From: Flavimaribacter sp039888615
GTDB lineage: Bacteria > Pseudomonadota > Alphaproteobacteria > Rhizobiales > Rhizobiaceae
Assembly: GCA_039888615.1 (NCBI GenBank)
Contig: JBDQQS010000009.1
DNA: 64,000 bases
Reading direction: 5' to 3' (one strand)
Position numbers and translations under genes: made by a program. Below, one piece after another: positions 25,455 through 33,985 of this stretch (position 1 is its first letter; each line of letters begins with the position of its first letter). The notes beneath the pieces are model-generated. The model was not told where the DNA came from, ran no database searches, and was given only the letters and a program-made list of their open reading frames with translations.

Positions 25455-26731
25455 TCGGCGAATACTGGCTGATTCTCATTTTCATTCTCGTTCTTATTGT
25501 GGTTTCGGGCTTCTTTTCGGGGTCTGAAACCGCGCTGACCGCTGTTTCCCGGGCCCGAATGCATCAGCTTGACGCCAATGGAGAGGCGAGGGCCGGCATA
25601 GTCACGCGTCTGATCGCTCGCCAGGACCGGCTGATCGGCGCGCTTCTGATCGGAAACAATCTCGTCAACATTCTGGCCTCATCGCTTGCCACAAGCCTGT
25701 TTCTCGGCCTGCTTGGCGACAGCGGCGTGGTCTATGCGACGCTGGCCATGACGGTTCTTTTGGTGATATTCGCCGAAGTGCTTCCAAAAAGCTGGGCGAT
25801 ATCAACGCCTGATCGTTTCGCCATGGCTGTCGCTCCGGTGATACGCGTCTTTCTCGTCGTTGTCGGCCCTCTGTCGACCGGGGTGAACTGGATCGTGCGC
25901 AATCTGCTGGCGGCGCTCGGCGTCGAATTCTCGTCCGACCGCTCCATGTTGTCGGCGCATGAGGAGATACGCGGCGCGGTGGCGCTGCTGCACCAGGAAG
26001 GTTCTGTCATCAAGGCGGACCGGGACCGGCTGGGCGGCGTTCTCGATCTCGGCGAGCTCGAAGTGTCGGATATTATGGTGCATCGTACGTCGATGCGCAT
26101 GATTAATGCCGACGAGCCGCCGGAAGAAGTCGTTCAGCAGATCCTCAAGAGCCCATACACCCGCATGCCGGTCTGGCGCGGCGAGAGCGACAATATCATT
26201 GGCGTCATCCACGCCAAGGACGTGCTCAGGGCGCTTGCCGGATCAGGCGCCAGCGCCTCCGAAATCGATATCGTCAAGATTGCCCAGAAACCCTGGTTCG
26301 TGCCCGACACCACAAATCTGAAAGATCAGCTCAACGCTTTCCTGCGCCGCAAGACCCATTTCGCGATCGTCGTGGACGAATATGGCGAGGTGGAGGGACT
26401 GGTTACGCTCGAAGACATCCTTGAGGAAATCGTCGGCGACATTTCCGATGAGCACGATCTCGACCTGCAAGGCGTGCGCCAGGAAGCGGACGGCTCGGTT
26501 GTGGTGGACGGCAATGTGCCTATCCGGGATCTCAACCGGGCGCTTGACTGGGAACTTCCCGACGAGGAGGCCACCACCGTCGCGGGTCTGGTAATTCACG
26601 AATCAAAGATCATCCCGGAGGAGCGGCAGGCCTTTACCTATTACGGAAAGCGCTTCATCGTGATGAAGCGAGACAAGAACCGCATCACCCAGTTGCGCAT
26701 CCGTCCGCTCGCAGCCGATTCGGAGCGCTGA
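25451..26731 (+). CDS. CorC/HlyC-family CNNM-CBS membrane protein
   Basis: Hemolysin/CorC-type protein, 426 residues: DUF21 (CNNM) transmembrane domain (about residues 1-185, with the conserved GFFSGSETALTAVSRARMHQL near the start), two CBS domains (about 205-325, including VVDEYGEVEGLVTLEDILEEIVG) and a C-terminal CorC_HlyC transporter-associated domain. CNNM proteins are linked to Mg2+/Co2+ export. Start ATG 25451 overlaps the aroB stop as ATGA. The coupling to aroKB is conserved in rhizobia, but no metabolic reason is known to me. Hemolytic activity should not be assumed from the family name. Confidence 0.92.
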   Translation: MIGEYWLILIFILVLIVVSGFFSGSETALTAVSRARMHQLDANGEARAGIVTRLIARQDRLIGALLIGNNLVNILASSLATSLFLGLLGDSGVVYATLAMTVLLVIFAEVLPKSWAISTPDRFAMAVAPVIRVFLVVVGPLSTGVNWIVRNLLAALGVEFSSDRSMLSAHEEIRGAVALLHQEGSVIKADRDRLGGVLDLGELEVSDIMVHRTSMRMINADEPPEEVVQQILKSPYTRMPVWRGESDNIIGVIHAKDVLRALAGSGASASEIDIVKIAQKPWFVPDTTNLKDQLNAFLRRKTHFAIVVDEYGEVEGLVTLEDILEEIVGDISDEHDLDLQGVRQEADGSVVVDGNVPIRDLNRALDWELPDEEATTVAGLVIHESKIIPEERQAFTYYGKRFIVMKRDKNRITQLRIRPLAADSER

Positions 26732-26737
26732 TTGAAA

Positions 26738-27034
26738 CTAACGTCGCGATGCTTCGCCAGGCGCGCGCGGTTCCACCGCGAGCGCATGCACGCCGTCAGC
26801 AAGTTCATCGGCAAGGATCTCGTTAACAGCCCTGTGACGAGCAAGTCGCGTCATGCCGTCAAATTTTTCGCTGGCGAGACGAACCCGGAAGTGGGTTTCG
26901 CCGGAACCGTCGAAGGCCTCCTGGTGCCCTGCGTGGAGATGACTCTCATTGATCACTTCAAGCTCGGTCGGCGAAAACGCCGCATGCAGCTTTTTTGTAA
27001 TTCGTGCTTCAATCGTGTCAGATTTGTCTGTCAT
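26738..27034 (-). CDS. BolA family protein
   Basis: 98-residue BolA-like protein with the class II KH-like fold: IEARITKKLHAAFSPTELEVINESHLHAGH, then the conserved ETHFRVRLASEKFDGMTRLARHR (shown in two parts of the same domain) and the C-terminal NEILADEL helix. BolA proteins act with monothiol glutaredoxins in Fe-S trafficking and in stress or morphology control. The conserved loop His residues are present. It converges with corC (6 bases) and is divergent from the J-domain gene. Confidence 0.92.
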   Translation of the reverse strand: MTDKSDTIEARITKKLHAAFSPTELEVINESHLHAGHQEAFDGSGETHFRVRLASEKFDGMTRLARHRAVNEILADELADGVHALAVEPRAPGEASRR

Positions 27035-27063
27035 GAACGGTCAATCCTGCTATGCTATCGCGC

Positions 27064-27079
27064 CTTCGCACTTGCGAAG
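27064..27079. promoter_or_regulatory. Palindrome between bolA and J-domain gene
   Basis: CTTCGCA (27064-27070), two bases, TGCGAAG (27073-27079): perfect 7-bp arms, 30 bases upstream of the BolA gene and 94 upstream of the J-domain gene. No T tract follows on either strand, so a protein-binding site is more likely than a terminator. Unrecognised. Confidence 0.35.
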
Positions 27080-27172
27080 TAATGGCCATCGGCGTCAGCA
27101 GTTCCGATAATCGCGCGGATTGCTGAAAGTCAATTCTTGTTCATCGATTGTGAGATCACCATAACTGTGACT

Positions 27173-27808
27173 ATGAAGCTGGATTCGAAATATTTTGACA
27201 GCATCCGTTCTTCCAAGAAAAAAGGCAAGAAGGGACCGGGCGCCGCAAAGCCCGACACGCCGATTTGCCAGTGGGACGGTTGCGAAAAGAAAGCCGAATT
27301 CCGCGCGCCGGTCGGTCGTGACGCGGAAGGTCAGTATTTCATGTTCTGCGCCGAACATGTGCGCGAGTACAACAAGGGCTACAATTATTTCTCGGGACTG
27401 TCTGACGGCGAGATCGCGCGCTATCAGAAGGAGGCCCTGACCGGCCATCGTCCAACATGGACCATCGGCGTCAACAAGACCTCAAAGGCGTCGCCGCGAC
27501 ACGCACAGACCAGATCAGGCAGCGCAGCGTCCTTCGCGAATATGCGCGATCCTTTCAGGTTGTTTGAGGAGGGCAAGGCCGGTCGCAAGCCGCAACCTCG
27601 GCAGCGCAAGCTGAAAACCCTTGAGGCCAAGGCTTTCGACACCATGGGTCTGGCCGCCAATGCAACCTCCTCGGACATTAAGTCGCGCTACAAGGAGCTC
27701 GTCAAACTGCATCACCCGGACGCCAATGGCGGTGATCGCCGCTCGGAAGAGCGTTTTCGGGCTGTGATACAGGCCTACCAATTGTTAAAGCAGTCCGGTT
27801 TCTGCTAG
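27173..27808 (+). CDS. J-domain protein with N-terminal Cys/His motif
   Basis: 211-residue DnaJ-like protein. The C-terminal J domain (about residues 157-211) has the HPD motif in KLHHPDANGGD, so it should stimulate an Hsp70. The N-terminal part contains C-x4-C (Cys32, Cys37) and C-x2-H (Cys59, His62), a possible zinc-binding cluster, after a Lys-rich start (SSKKKGKKG). This differs from classical DnaJ, in which the J domain is N-terminal and zinc fingers are central. ATG 27173 replaces a TTG 36 bases earlier. It precedes cobS by 84 bases on the same strand. The zinc site is my inference from spacing. Confidence 0.85.
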   Translation: MKLDSKYFDSIRSSKKKGKKGPGAAKPDTPICQWDGCEKKAEFRAPVGRDAEGQYFMFCAEHVREYNKGYNYFSGLSDGEIARYQKEALTGHRPTWTIGVNKTSKASPRHAQTRSGSAASFANMRDPFRLFEEGKAGRKPQPRQRKLKTLEAKAFDTMGLAANATSSDIKSRYKELVKLHHPDANGGDRRSEERFRAVIQAYQLLKQSGFC

Positions 27809-27892
27809 ACGGTTCCTCAAGAGACCTTTGACAGTCATCAATCAAGCAGAATTGGACGGAGCGACCCCGGCGAGGATCGCGTTGGAGTTACA

Positions 27893-28882
27893 ATGAACAA
27901 GATCGACCTGGACATAAACAATCTGCCGGACAGTACGGTGTCGGTGCGTGAACTCTTCGGTATCGACAGCGACTGGAAGGCGCCTGCCTACAGCCAGGGC
28001 GACGCATATGTGCCCGACCTCGATCCGGACTATCTGTTCGACAAGGAAACCACGATGGCGATCCTTGCGGGCTTCGCCCACAATCGTCGCGTGATGATCT
28101 CCGGATATCACGGCACCGGAAAGTCGACGCATATCGAGCAGGTCGCCGCCAGACTCAACTGGCCGTGTGTGCGCGTCAATCTCGATAGCCATGTCAGCCG
28201 TATTGACCTTGTTGGCAAGGACGCCATCGTTCTTCAGGACGGCCAGCAGGTCACGGAATTTCGAGACGGCATTCTTCCCTGGGCGTATCAACACAATATC
28301 GCACTCGTCTTCGACGAGTATGACGCCGGCCGGCCGGATGTGATGTTTGTTATTCAGCGCGTGCTGGAATCGTCAGGTCGCCTGACGCTTCTCGACCAGA
28401 GCCGGGTGATCCGCCCGCACCCCGCTTTCCGCCTGTTCGCAACAGCGAACACGGTCGGTCTCGGCGACACGACGGGCCTCTACCATGGCACGCAGCAGAT
28501 CAATCAGGCGCAGATGGACCGTTGGTCGATCGTCACGACGCTGAACTATCTGCCGCATGACAACGAGGTTGATATCGTTATCGCTAAGGTGAAGAGCTTT
28601 ACCACCGAAGAAGGCCGCGAAACCGTTTCCAAGATGGTTCGCGTCGCTGACATGACGCGCGCGGCGTTCATAAACGGCGACCTGTCAACTGTCATGAGCC
28701 CCAGAACGGTGATCACCTGGGCCGAAAACGCCGAAATCTTTGGCGATGTCGCCTTCGCCTTTCGCCTGACCTTTCTCAACAAGTGCGATGAGCTGGAGCG
28801 CACACTCGTGGCGGAGCAGTATCAGCGGGCCTTCGGTGAAGAACTGAAGGAAAGCGCCGCCAATATCGTACTCGACAGCTGA
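27893..28882 (+). CDS. cobS: Cobaltochelatase subunit CobS
   Basis: AAA+ ATPase subunit of the aerobic cobaltochelatase (CobNST) that inserts Co2+ into hydrogenobyrinic acid a,c-diamide in B12 synthesis. 329 residues; Walker A GYHGTGKS (71-78), Walker B IALVFDEYDAG, sensor region FRLFATANTVG. ATG 27893 with GGAG six bases upstream. CobS hexamers act with CobT hexamers, and cobT begins 8 bases later. The large subunit CobN is not in the window. Confidence 0.97.
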   Translation: MNKIDLDINNLPDSTVSVRELFGIDSDWKAPAYSQGDAYVPDLDPDYLFDKETTMAILAGFAHNRRVMISGYHGTGKSTHIEQVAARLNWPCVRVNLDSHVSRIDLVGKDAIVLQDGQQVTEFRDGILPWAYQHNIALVFDEYDAGRPDVMFVIQRVLESSGRLTLLDQSRVIRPHPAFRLFATANTVGLGDTTGLYHGTQQINQAQMDRWSIVTTLNYLPHDNEVDIVIAKVKSFTTEEGRETVSKMVRVADMTRAAFINGDLSTVMSPRTVITWAENAEIFGDVAFAFRLTFLNKCDELERTLVAEQYQRAFGEELKESAANIVLDS

Positions 28883-28889
28883 TTACGCC

Positions 28890-30791
28890 ATGGCGGGCCG
28901 TGGAGACAATTCGAAGGCGAAGCCGGGCGGACCGGTTGACGTTGAGCCGTTCAAGCGCGCCTTGACCGGCTGTGTCCGTTCGATCGCGAACGACGGAGAA
29001 CTGGAAGTCGTTTTCGCCAATGACCGCCCCGGTCTCGCCGGTGAGCGGATGCGTTTGCCGGATCTTCCGAAAAAGCCAAGCCAGACGGACGTGCAGATCA
29101 CCCGCGGCGTCGGCGATTCGCTGGCCCTGCGCAAGGCCTGTCACGACGCCACTCTCCACAATACGATGTCGCCTGCGGGCGAAGATGCGCGGCAGATCTT
29201 CAACGCTGTCGAGCAGGCCCGCGTCGAGGCTATCGGCTCAAACCGCATGGCCGGCGTCGCCGATAATCTGACCGCCGCGCTTTCCGACCGTTACGCCAAG
29301 TCGAATTTCGCTAACCTGACAGACCGGTCCCAGGCTCCTTTGCATGATGCTCTGGCGTTGCTGGTGCGTGAAAAACTGACGGGCCTCAAAGCGCCGGAGA
29401 GCGCCGGTCCGGTGGTCGATCTGTGGCGCGACTGGATTGAAGAGAAAGCCGGCGAAGACCTCACCCATATGGACGAGAAGATCGAGGACCAGAAAGGGTT
29501 CGCCCGGCTGGTGCGGGACATGCTCGCCCATATGGACGTCGCCGAGGAATATGGCGAGGACCAGGAGCAGTCCGACGACCAGGAAGACAGCAGCGACGAC
29601 GACCAGCCCAGATCAGAAGAGGAAAACCAGCAGAGTTCGGAAGAAGAAGCCGGCTCTGAAGCCTCGCCAGCCGACGAGAACGAAGCCGCCGACGAGCAAA
29701 TGGACGACGGCGAGATGGACGGCGCGGAACTGTCCGACGAAGATTCGCCGGACGATCTGGACGACGAAACCGAAACGCCCGGTGAAACGCGGCGCCCGAA
29801 CACCCCTTTCGACGATCTCGACCAGAAGGTCGATTACAAGGTCTTCACGACCGCCTTCGACGAAATGATCGAAGCTGAAGAGCTTTGCGACGAAGCGGAA
29901 CTGGAACGTCTCCGCAGTTTTCTCGACAAGCAGCTTGCCCATTTGCAGGGCGTTGTCGGACGGCTCGCCAATAGGCTGCAGCGCCGGCTGATGGCGCAGC
30001 AGAACCGCAGTTGGGAATTCGATCTCGAGGAAGGCTATCTCGACTCCGCCCGCCTCGTGCGCATGATCATAGATCCGATGCAGCCACTGTCCTTCAAGAT
30101 GGAGCGTGACACCAATTTCCGCGACACAGTCGTCACGCTGCTGATCGACAATTCAGGATCCATGCGTGGAAGGCCAATCACGGTCGCCGCAACCTGCGCC
30201 GACATCCTGGCGCGAACGCTTGAGCGCTGCGGTGTGAAGGTCGAAATCCTCGGATTTACGACAAAGGCGTGGAAAGGCGGGCAATCGCGAGAAAAATGGC
30301 TGTCAGACGGCAAGCCGGCTACGCCCGGCCGTCTTAACGACCTCAGGCACATCATCTACAAATCGGCGGATGCGCCCTGGCGAAGGGCGCGCCGAAATCT
30401 CGGTCTGATGATGCGCGAAGGCCTGTTGAAGGAGAATATCGACGGCGAGGCGCTGATCTGGGCGCACAACAGGATGCTTGGACGTCCCGAACAGCGCCGG
30501 ATTCTCATGATGATTTCGGATGGCGCGCCAGTTGACGATTCAACGCTTTCGGTTAATCCCGGCAACTATCTGGAGCGACATCTACGCGCTGTGATCGAGG
30601 AAATCGAAACCCGGTCGCCGATCGAACTGCTTGCCATTGGTATCGGTCATGACGTGACGCGTTACTATCGGCGCGCAGTCACCATTGTCGATGCGGAAGA
30701 ACTCGCCGGCGCAATGACGGAACAGCTGGCAGCGCTTTTCGAGGAAGAGGACAGCTCGGCGAAGGGCGGTGGATACCGCCGGGCGGGGTAA
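28890..30791 (+). CDS. cobT: Cobaltochelatase subunit CobT
   Basis: Partner of CobS in the cobaltochelatase, 633 residues. Layout: helical N-terminal region, a long acidic low-complexity linker (about residues 220-310, mostly Asp, Glu and Ser), and a C-terminal VWA-like domain with MIDAS motif LLIDNSGSMRG (Asp420, Ser422, Ser424). The MIDAS site is thought to grip the CobN partner or the metal during chelation, in parallel with magnesium chelatase ChlD/BchD. ATG 28890, 8 bases after cobS. Followed by a TTG-start gene 6 bases downstream, so probably a three-gene unit. Confidence 0.97.
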   Translation: MAGRGDNSKAKPGGPVDVEPFKRALTGCVRSIANDGELEVVFANDRPGLAGERMRLPDLPKKPSQTDVQITRGVGDSLALRKACHDATLHNTMSPAGEDARQIFNAVEQARVEAIGSNRMAGVADNLTAALSDRYAKSNFANLTDRSQAPLHDALALLVREKLTGLKAPESAGPVVDLWRDWIEEKAGEDLTHMDEKIEDQKGFARLVRDMLAHMDVAEEYGEDQEQSDDQEDSSDDDQPRSEEENQQSSEEEAGSEASPADENEAADEQMDDGEMDGAELSDEDSPDDLDDETETPGETRRPNTPFDDLDQKVDYKVFTTAFDEMIEAEELCDEAELERLRSFLDKQLAHLQGVVGRLANRLQRRLMAQQNRSWEFDLEEGYLDSARLVRMIIDPMQPLSFKMERDTNFRDTVVTLLIDNSGSMRGRPITVAATCADILARTLERCGVKVEILGFTTKAWKGGQSREKWLSDGKPATPGRLNDLRHIIYKSADAPWRRARRNLGLMMREGLLKENIDGEALIWAHNRMLGRPEQRRILMMISDGAPVDDSTLSVNPGNYLERHLRAVIEEIETRSPIELLAIGIGHDVTRYYRRAVTIVDAEELAGAMTEQLAALFEEEDSSAKGGGYRRAG

Positions 30792-30797
30792 GATCAT

Positions 30798-31823
30798 TTG
30801 AACGGTAGAACTCTACCAGCCTCGATACTGAAAACGGCATTCTTTCTAATCAGTCTTGCGCTTGTTTCTTCTGTATGCGCGCTGGCGGCCCCCGCCGGCA
30901 CTGAGAAGATCCCCGTACAGTCGGATGTAATAAATCGCTTTCGCGTCGGATCGACCGAGACACGTTTCGGATCGCTGGAATTTGTCGGAGGTCTCGAGCT
31001 TTCCTCGCACAGCAGCAAATTCGGCGGCATGTCTGCGATCCGGATGTTGGACGATCGCAACTTTCTGGGCGTCATGGATACTGGCTACTGGTATTTCGGG
31101 ACGCTTGAACGCGACCAAGCTGGCCGGCCATCCGCCGTCACGGATTTTGCCGTTGGCAAAATCCTCGGAAACGGCGACGATAAATATGGTTCGGACGCTG
31201 AAGGTATGGTCATCGACGGCAACCGCGTTCTGGTGAGTTTTGAGCGCGACCATCGAATCGGAGCATTCGATCTCAACCTCATTCCGCGCAGTGCGGGCAA
31301 GAACCTGCCGCATCCAATCCCATTGCACGAATTCCGGTCAAATGCCGGGATGGAAGCAATAGCGAAAGCGCCATCCGGCGGAGCGCTGGATGGTTCCATC
31401 GTCGTCCTGACCGAAAAAAGCCTGGACAAGAAAGGCGATATATTCGCTGCCGTTCTTTCGGGTCCGCAAAAGGGCGTATTTTTCGTCAGGCGATGGGGCC
31501 GCTACGACATCACAGACGCAGATTTTTTGCCCGACGGCGCTCTTCTGGTTCTGGAGCGGCGCTTCAATCTTGCCGACGGTATCGGTATGCGGATCCGGCG
31601 GATCGCCGCCGGAGATATCAGGCCCGGCGCGACGGTGGACGGCGAGGTGATCATGGAGGCGAACCTCGCCAATCAAATCGATAATATGGAGGGGCTCGAT
31701 GTGTTTGAGACCCCTGACGGCGGCACGCATATCATGCTGGTGTCCGACGACAACCGCTCGATTCTGCAGCGGACGCTGATGCTCGAGTTCCGGCTCGTGG
31801 ATGAACCGAAGACCATGAATTGA
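30798..31823 (+). CDS. Esterase-like / phytase-like periplasmic protein
   Basis: 341 residues with an N-terminal signal peptide (hydrophobic core LKTAFFLISLALVSSVCALA, cleavage near residue 30) and a domain of the esterase-like activity of phytase family, a beta-propeller fold: AIRMLDDRNFLGVMDTGYW, GSDAEGMVIDGNRVLVSFER and the ending NMEGLDVFETPDGGTHIMLV. The start must be TTG at 30798: the in-frame cobT stop is 9 bases upstream and no ATG precedes the mature domain. The 6-base spacing to cobT suggests co-transcription, yet nothing links the family to cobalamin. Phosphatase or esterase activity is only a family-level guess. Confidence 0.82.
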   Translation: MNGRTLPASILKTAFFLISLALVSSVCALAAPAGTEKIPVQSDVINRFRVGSTETRFGSLEFVGGLELSSHSSKFGGMSAIRMLDDRNFLGVMDTGYWYFGTLERDQAGRPSAVTDFAVGKILGNGDDKYGSDAEGMVIDGNRVLVSFERDHRIGAFDLNLIPRSAGKNLPHPIPLHEFRSNAGMEAIAKAPSGGALDGSIVVLTEKSLDKKGDIFAAVLSGPQKGVFFVRRWGRYDITDADFLPDGALLVLERRFNLADGIGMRIRRIAAGDIRPGATVDGEVIMEANLANQIDNMEGLDVFETPDGGTHIMLVSDDNRSILQRTLMLEFRLVDEPKTMN

Positions 31824-31832
31824 ACAGCTTGT

Positions 31833-32492
31833 TCAGGCTGTGGTCCTGGCCGGGTGGGTCCAGGCGATGACGACGCGGTAAGGCGCCAGCAGAGCGAGCG
31901 CTACCAACAACTTCACTGTCAGGTCGCCGATCGCCCAGGAGACCCAGCGGGGCGCATGGATATTGACGACGCCGGCAAGCGGCGCGAGATCGATAGCGAA
32001 AGCATCATTTGGACCGATGAAGCTGAAACCGGTGGCGAAGGCCAGCGAGAAGAATATCAGCGTATCGATGATCGACCCGAAAAACGACGAAACCAGCGGC
32101 GCGTGCCACCAGAACGAATTGCGCAGCCGGTTGAAGATCGTAACGTCGAGGAGTTGCGCCACCAAAAAGGCTGAGCCCGATGCAATAGCGATCCGAGGCG
32201 TCGAGAGATACCAGGACAGGAAAACCGCGAAAAGGAAGCCCGTAAAGACAACGACGCGCGCCCGTCTTGGCCCAAATTTTCGGTTGGAAAGATCCGTGAC
32301 CAGGAAAGCGACCGGGTAGGTAAAGGCGCCCCAGGTCAAGAGGTCGTCCAGCTTGAGTTCACCCATTGTCAAAAAGACTGGGAACTGAACCAGATAGTTG
32401 GAGGCAATGACAACCAGGGCCATTGCGATGATGAAGGGGACGAGACGTCCGTACGTCGTTTCTGACGCAGATACAGATTTGTTGCTCTGCAT
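31833..32492 (-). CDS. Queuosine precursor transporter (YhhQ/VUT family)
   Basis: Integral membrane protein, 219 residues from ATG 32492 (AGGA about 8 bases upstream), with about six membrane segments. The VUT/YhhQ signature region TWGAFTYPVAFLVTDLSNRKFGP and the SGSAFLVAQLLDVTIFNRLR segment are clear. E. coli YhhQ imports preQ0 and preQ1 for tRNA queuosine modification, and the same role is expected here. The rpmB terminator lies just upstream; no preQ1 aptamer is recognisable in the remaining leader. Converges with the phytase-like gene (9 bases between stops). Confidence 0.9.
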   Translation of the reverse strand: MQSNKSVSASETTYGRLVPFIIAMALVVIASNYLVQFPVFLTMGELKLDDLLTWGAFTYPVAFLVTDLSNRKFGPRRARVVVFTGFLFAVFLSWYLSTPRIAIASGSAFLVAQLLDVTIFNRLRNSFWWHAPLVSSFFGSIIDTLIFFSLAFATGFSFIGPNDAFAIDLAPLAGVVNIHAPRWVSWAIGDLTVKLLVALALLAPYRVVIAWTHPARTTA

Positions 32493-32546
32493 TTTTTTAT
32501 CCTGGGTGATGCCACCAGTTTGCCGTTGCCTGAGCAATGGACGTTG

Positions 32547-32576
32547 AAAAAATGCGGACCGGCAAACCCGATCCGC
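32547..32576 (-). terminator. Intrinsic terminator of rpmB
   Basis: Read on the minus strand: GCGGATC, loop of 9 bases, GGTCCGC (7-bp stem with one G-T pair; plus-strand arms 32554-32560 and 32570-32576), followed by A then TTTTTT (plus-strand A tract 32547-32552). It lies 27 bases past the rpmB stop and separates rpmB from the queuosine precursor transporter gene. Confidence 0.88.
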
Positions 32577-32602
32577 TGCTATACTTTAAGCTTGTCGCCT
32601 AA

Positions 32603-32896
32603 TCAGGCGGCTGCTTCGGCCAGCTTCTTTGCAATTTCGCGCTTTATCAGGCGAGCGCGCTGGGCGAGCTGCTTCTCGTCAGCCTTCATCAGGAAAGCGT
32701 CGAGGCCGCCGCGATGCTCAACGGAACGCAGAGCCGCTGCGGAGATGCGCAGGCGGAAATTACGGTCGAGCGCTTCGGAATTCAGCGTGACATGGCACAG
32801 ATTCGGGAGGAATTTGCGTCTCGTCTTGTTATTGGCATGGCTAACATTGTTGCCCGACTGGACGGCCTTGCCGGTCAATTCGCAACTGCGGGACAT
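32603..32896 (-). CDS. rpmB: 50S ribosomal protein L28
   Basis: Ribosomal protein L28, 97 residues, starting MSRSCELTGKAVQSGNNVSH, then the typical NNKTRRKFLPNL. ATG 32896 is chosen because AAGGTG lies upstream and homologs begin here; a much longer in-frame extension is rejected. The alphaproteobacterial C-terminal extension (KADEKQLAQRARLIKREIAKKL) is present. Not next to rpmG. The 222 bases to the divergent DMT transporter must hold both promoters. Confidence 0.98.
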   Translation of the reverse strand: MSRSCELTGKAVQSGNNVSHANNKTRRKFLPNLCHVTLNSEALDRNFRLRISAAALRSVEHRGGLDAFLMKADEKQLAQRARLIKREIAKKLAEAAA

Positions 32897-33118
32897 GGGT
32901 TTCACCTTCGGTTTCATTTGCCAATGGCTATGCGTGTCCGGTGCGTATGTCCGGCCGCGCCATTCTGGCCTGTCATTGGAAGTCGCGGTTCTATAGTCGC
33001 AGCCGCGCTGGCCGTCAAGCCTGTGGTCTGGAATTCCCTGCGGCTTTGCGGTACTGGCGTTCATTCACGCTTGGCGCGGATCCGACGCCGCTTAATCCGT
33101 TTATGGGACAGGTTACAG

Positions 33119-33979
33119 ATGCGAGCAACCCTGATTGGCTTCAGCGCCATTTTGATGTGGTCGTTGCTCGCGCTTTTGACAGCTTTGTCCGGAGCGGTTC
33201 CGCCTTTTCAACTCGCGGCCATCTGCTTTCTCATCGCGACAGTGATCGGTTTGGCGTCCCTGTCGTCACGGCCGGGAAGCTACCGCGCTTTGCGTCAGCC
33301 CTGGCCGGTATGGCTGCTGGGCGTTGGCGGATTGTTCGGATACCATTTTTTCTATTTTACGGCGCTGCGCAATGCGCCGGCCGTGGAAGCGGGTTTGATC
33401 GCCTATCTCTGGCCTCTACTGATCGTGGTCGGCTCTGCGCTTCTGCCTGGAGAAAAGCTTGGCTGGCACCATGTGGCCGGAACGCTTGCGGGACTCGCCG
33501 GAACCGTGCTGATCATCGCGGGCAAGGGGCTCTCCTTCGAAACCCAATACGTTTTCGGATATGGGACGGCGCTCGCCTGCGCTTTCATCTGGTCGACCTA
33601 TTCGCTGGTGTCCAGGCGCTTCGGCGCCGTGCCGACAGACGCGGTGACCGGCTTTTGCGCGGCGACGGCGGCGCTTGCTCTCGTTTGCCACCTGATCTGG
33701 GAACAGACCGTCTGGCCGTCCGGGGCAACCCAGTGGCTGGCTGTTCTTGGCCTCGGCCTGATGCCGGTCGGCGGCGCGTTCTATGTCTGGGACTATGGCG
33801 TCAAGCACGGCAATATCCAGATTCTCGGCGCATTCAGCTATGCTGCGCCGCTGTTTTCGACGCTGATCCTGATTGCCGCTGGCATTGGCGAACCGAGCTG
33901 GCGCATTGCTGTCGCCTGCGTGCTGATCACCGGCGGCGCGGCGCTTGCCGCCAAGGAACTATTGCGACGCAAACGTTGA
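33119..33979 (+). CDS. EamA/DMT-family transporter
   Basis: Ten-segment drug/metabolite transporter superfamily protein, 286 residues, made of two EamA repeats (about residues 1-135 and 145-280). Start at ATG 33119 with AGG six bases upstream; the same frame is open for another 400 bases upstream, but that part lies antisense to rpmB and is not membrane-like. YddG-like aromatic amino acid exporters resemble it in GYHFFYFTALRNAPAVEAGLIAYLWPL, so export of an aromatic compound is possible but unproven. It converges with gloB (6 bases). Confidence 0.9.
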   Translation: MRATLIGFSAILMWSLLALLTALSGAVPPFQLAAICFLIATVIGLASLSSRPGSYRALRQPWPVWLLGVGGLFGYHFFYFTALRNAPAVEAGLIAYLWPLLIVVGSALLPGEKLGWHHVAGTLAGLAGTVLIIAGKGLSFETQYVFGYGTALACAFIWSTYSLVSRRFGAVPTDAVTGFCAATAALALVCHLIWEQTVWPSGATQWLAVLGLGLMPVGGAFYVWDYGVKHGNIQILGAFSYAAPLFSTLILIAAGIGEPSWRIAVACVLITGGAALAAKELLRRKR

Positions 33980-33985
33980 CGGCCG

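Noticed and set aside
32493..32602. preQ1 riboswitch upstream of the queuosine precursor transporter
   Set aside because: The hairpin there is the rpmB terminator (GC stem plus T tract); no preQ1 aptamer core is recognisable.
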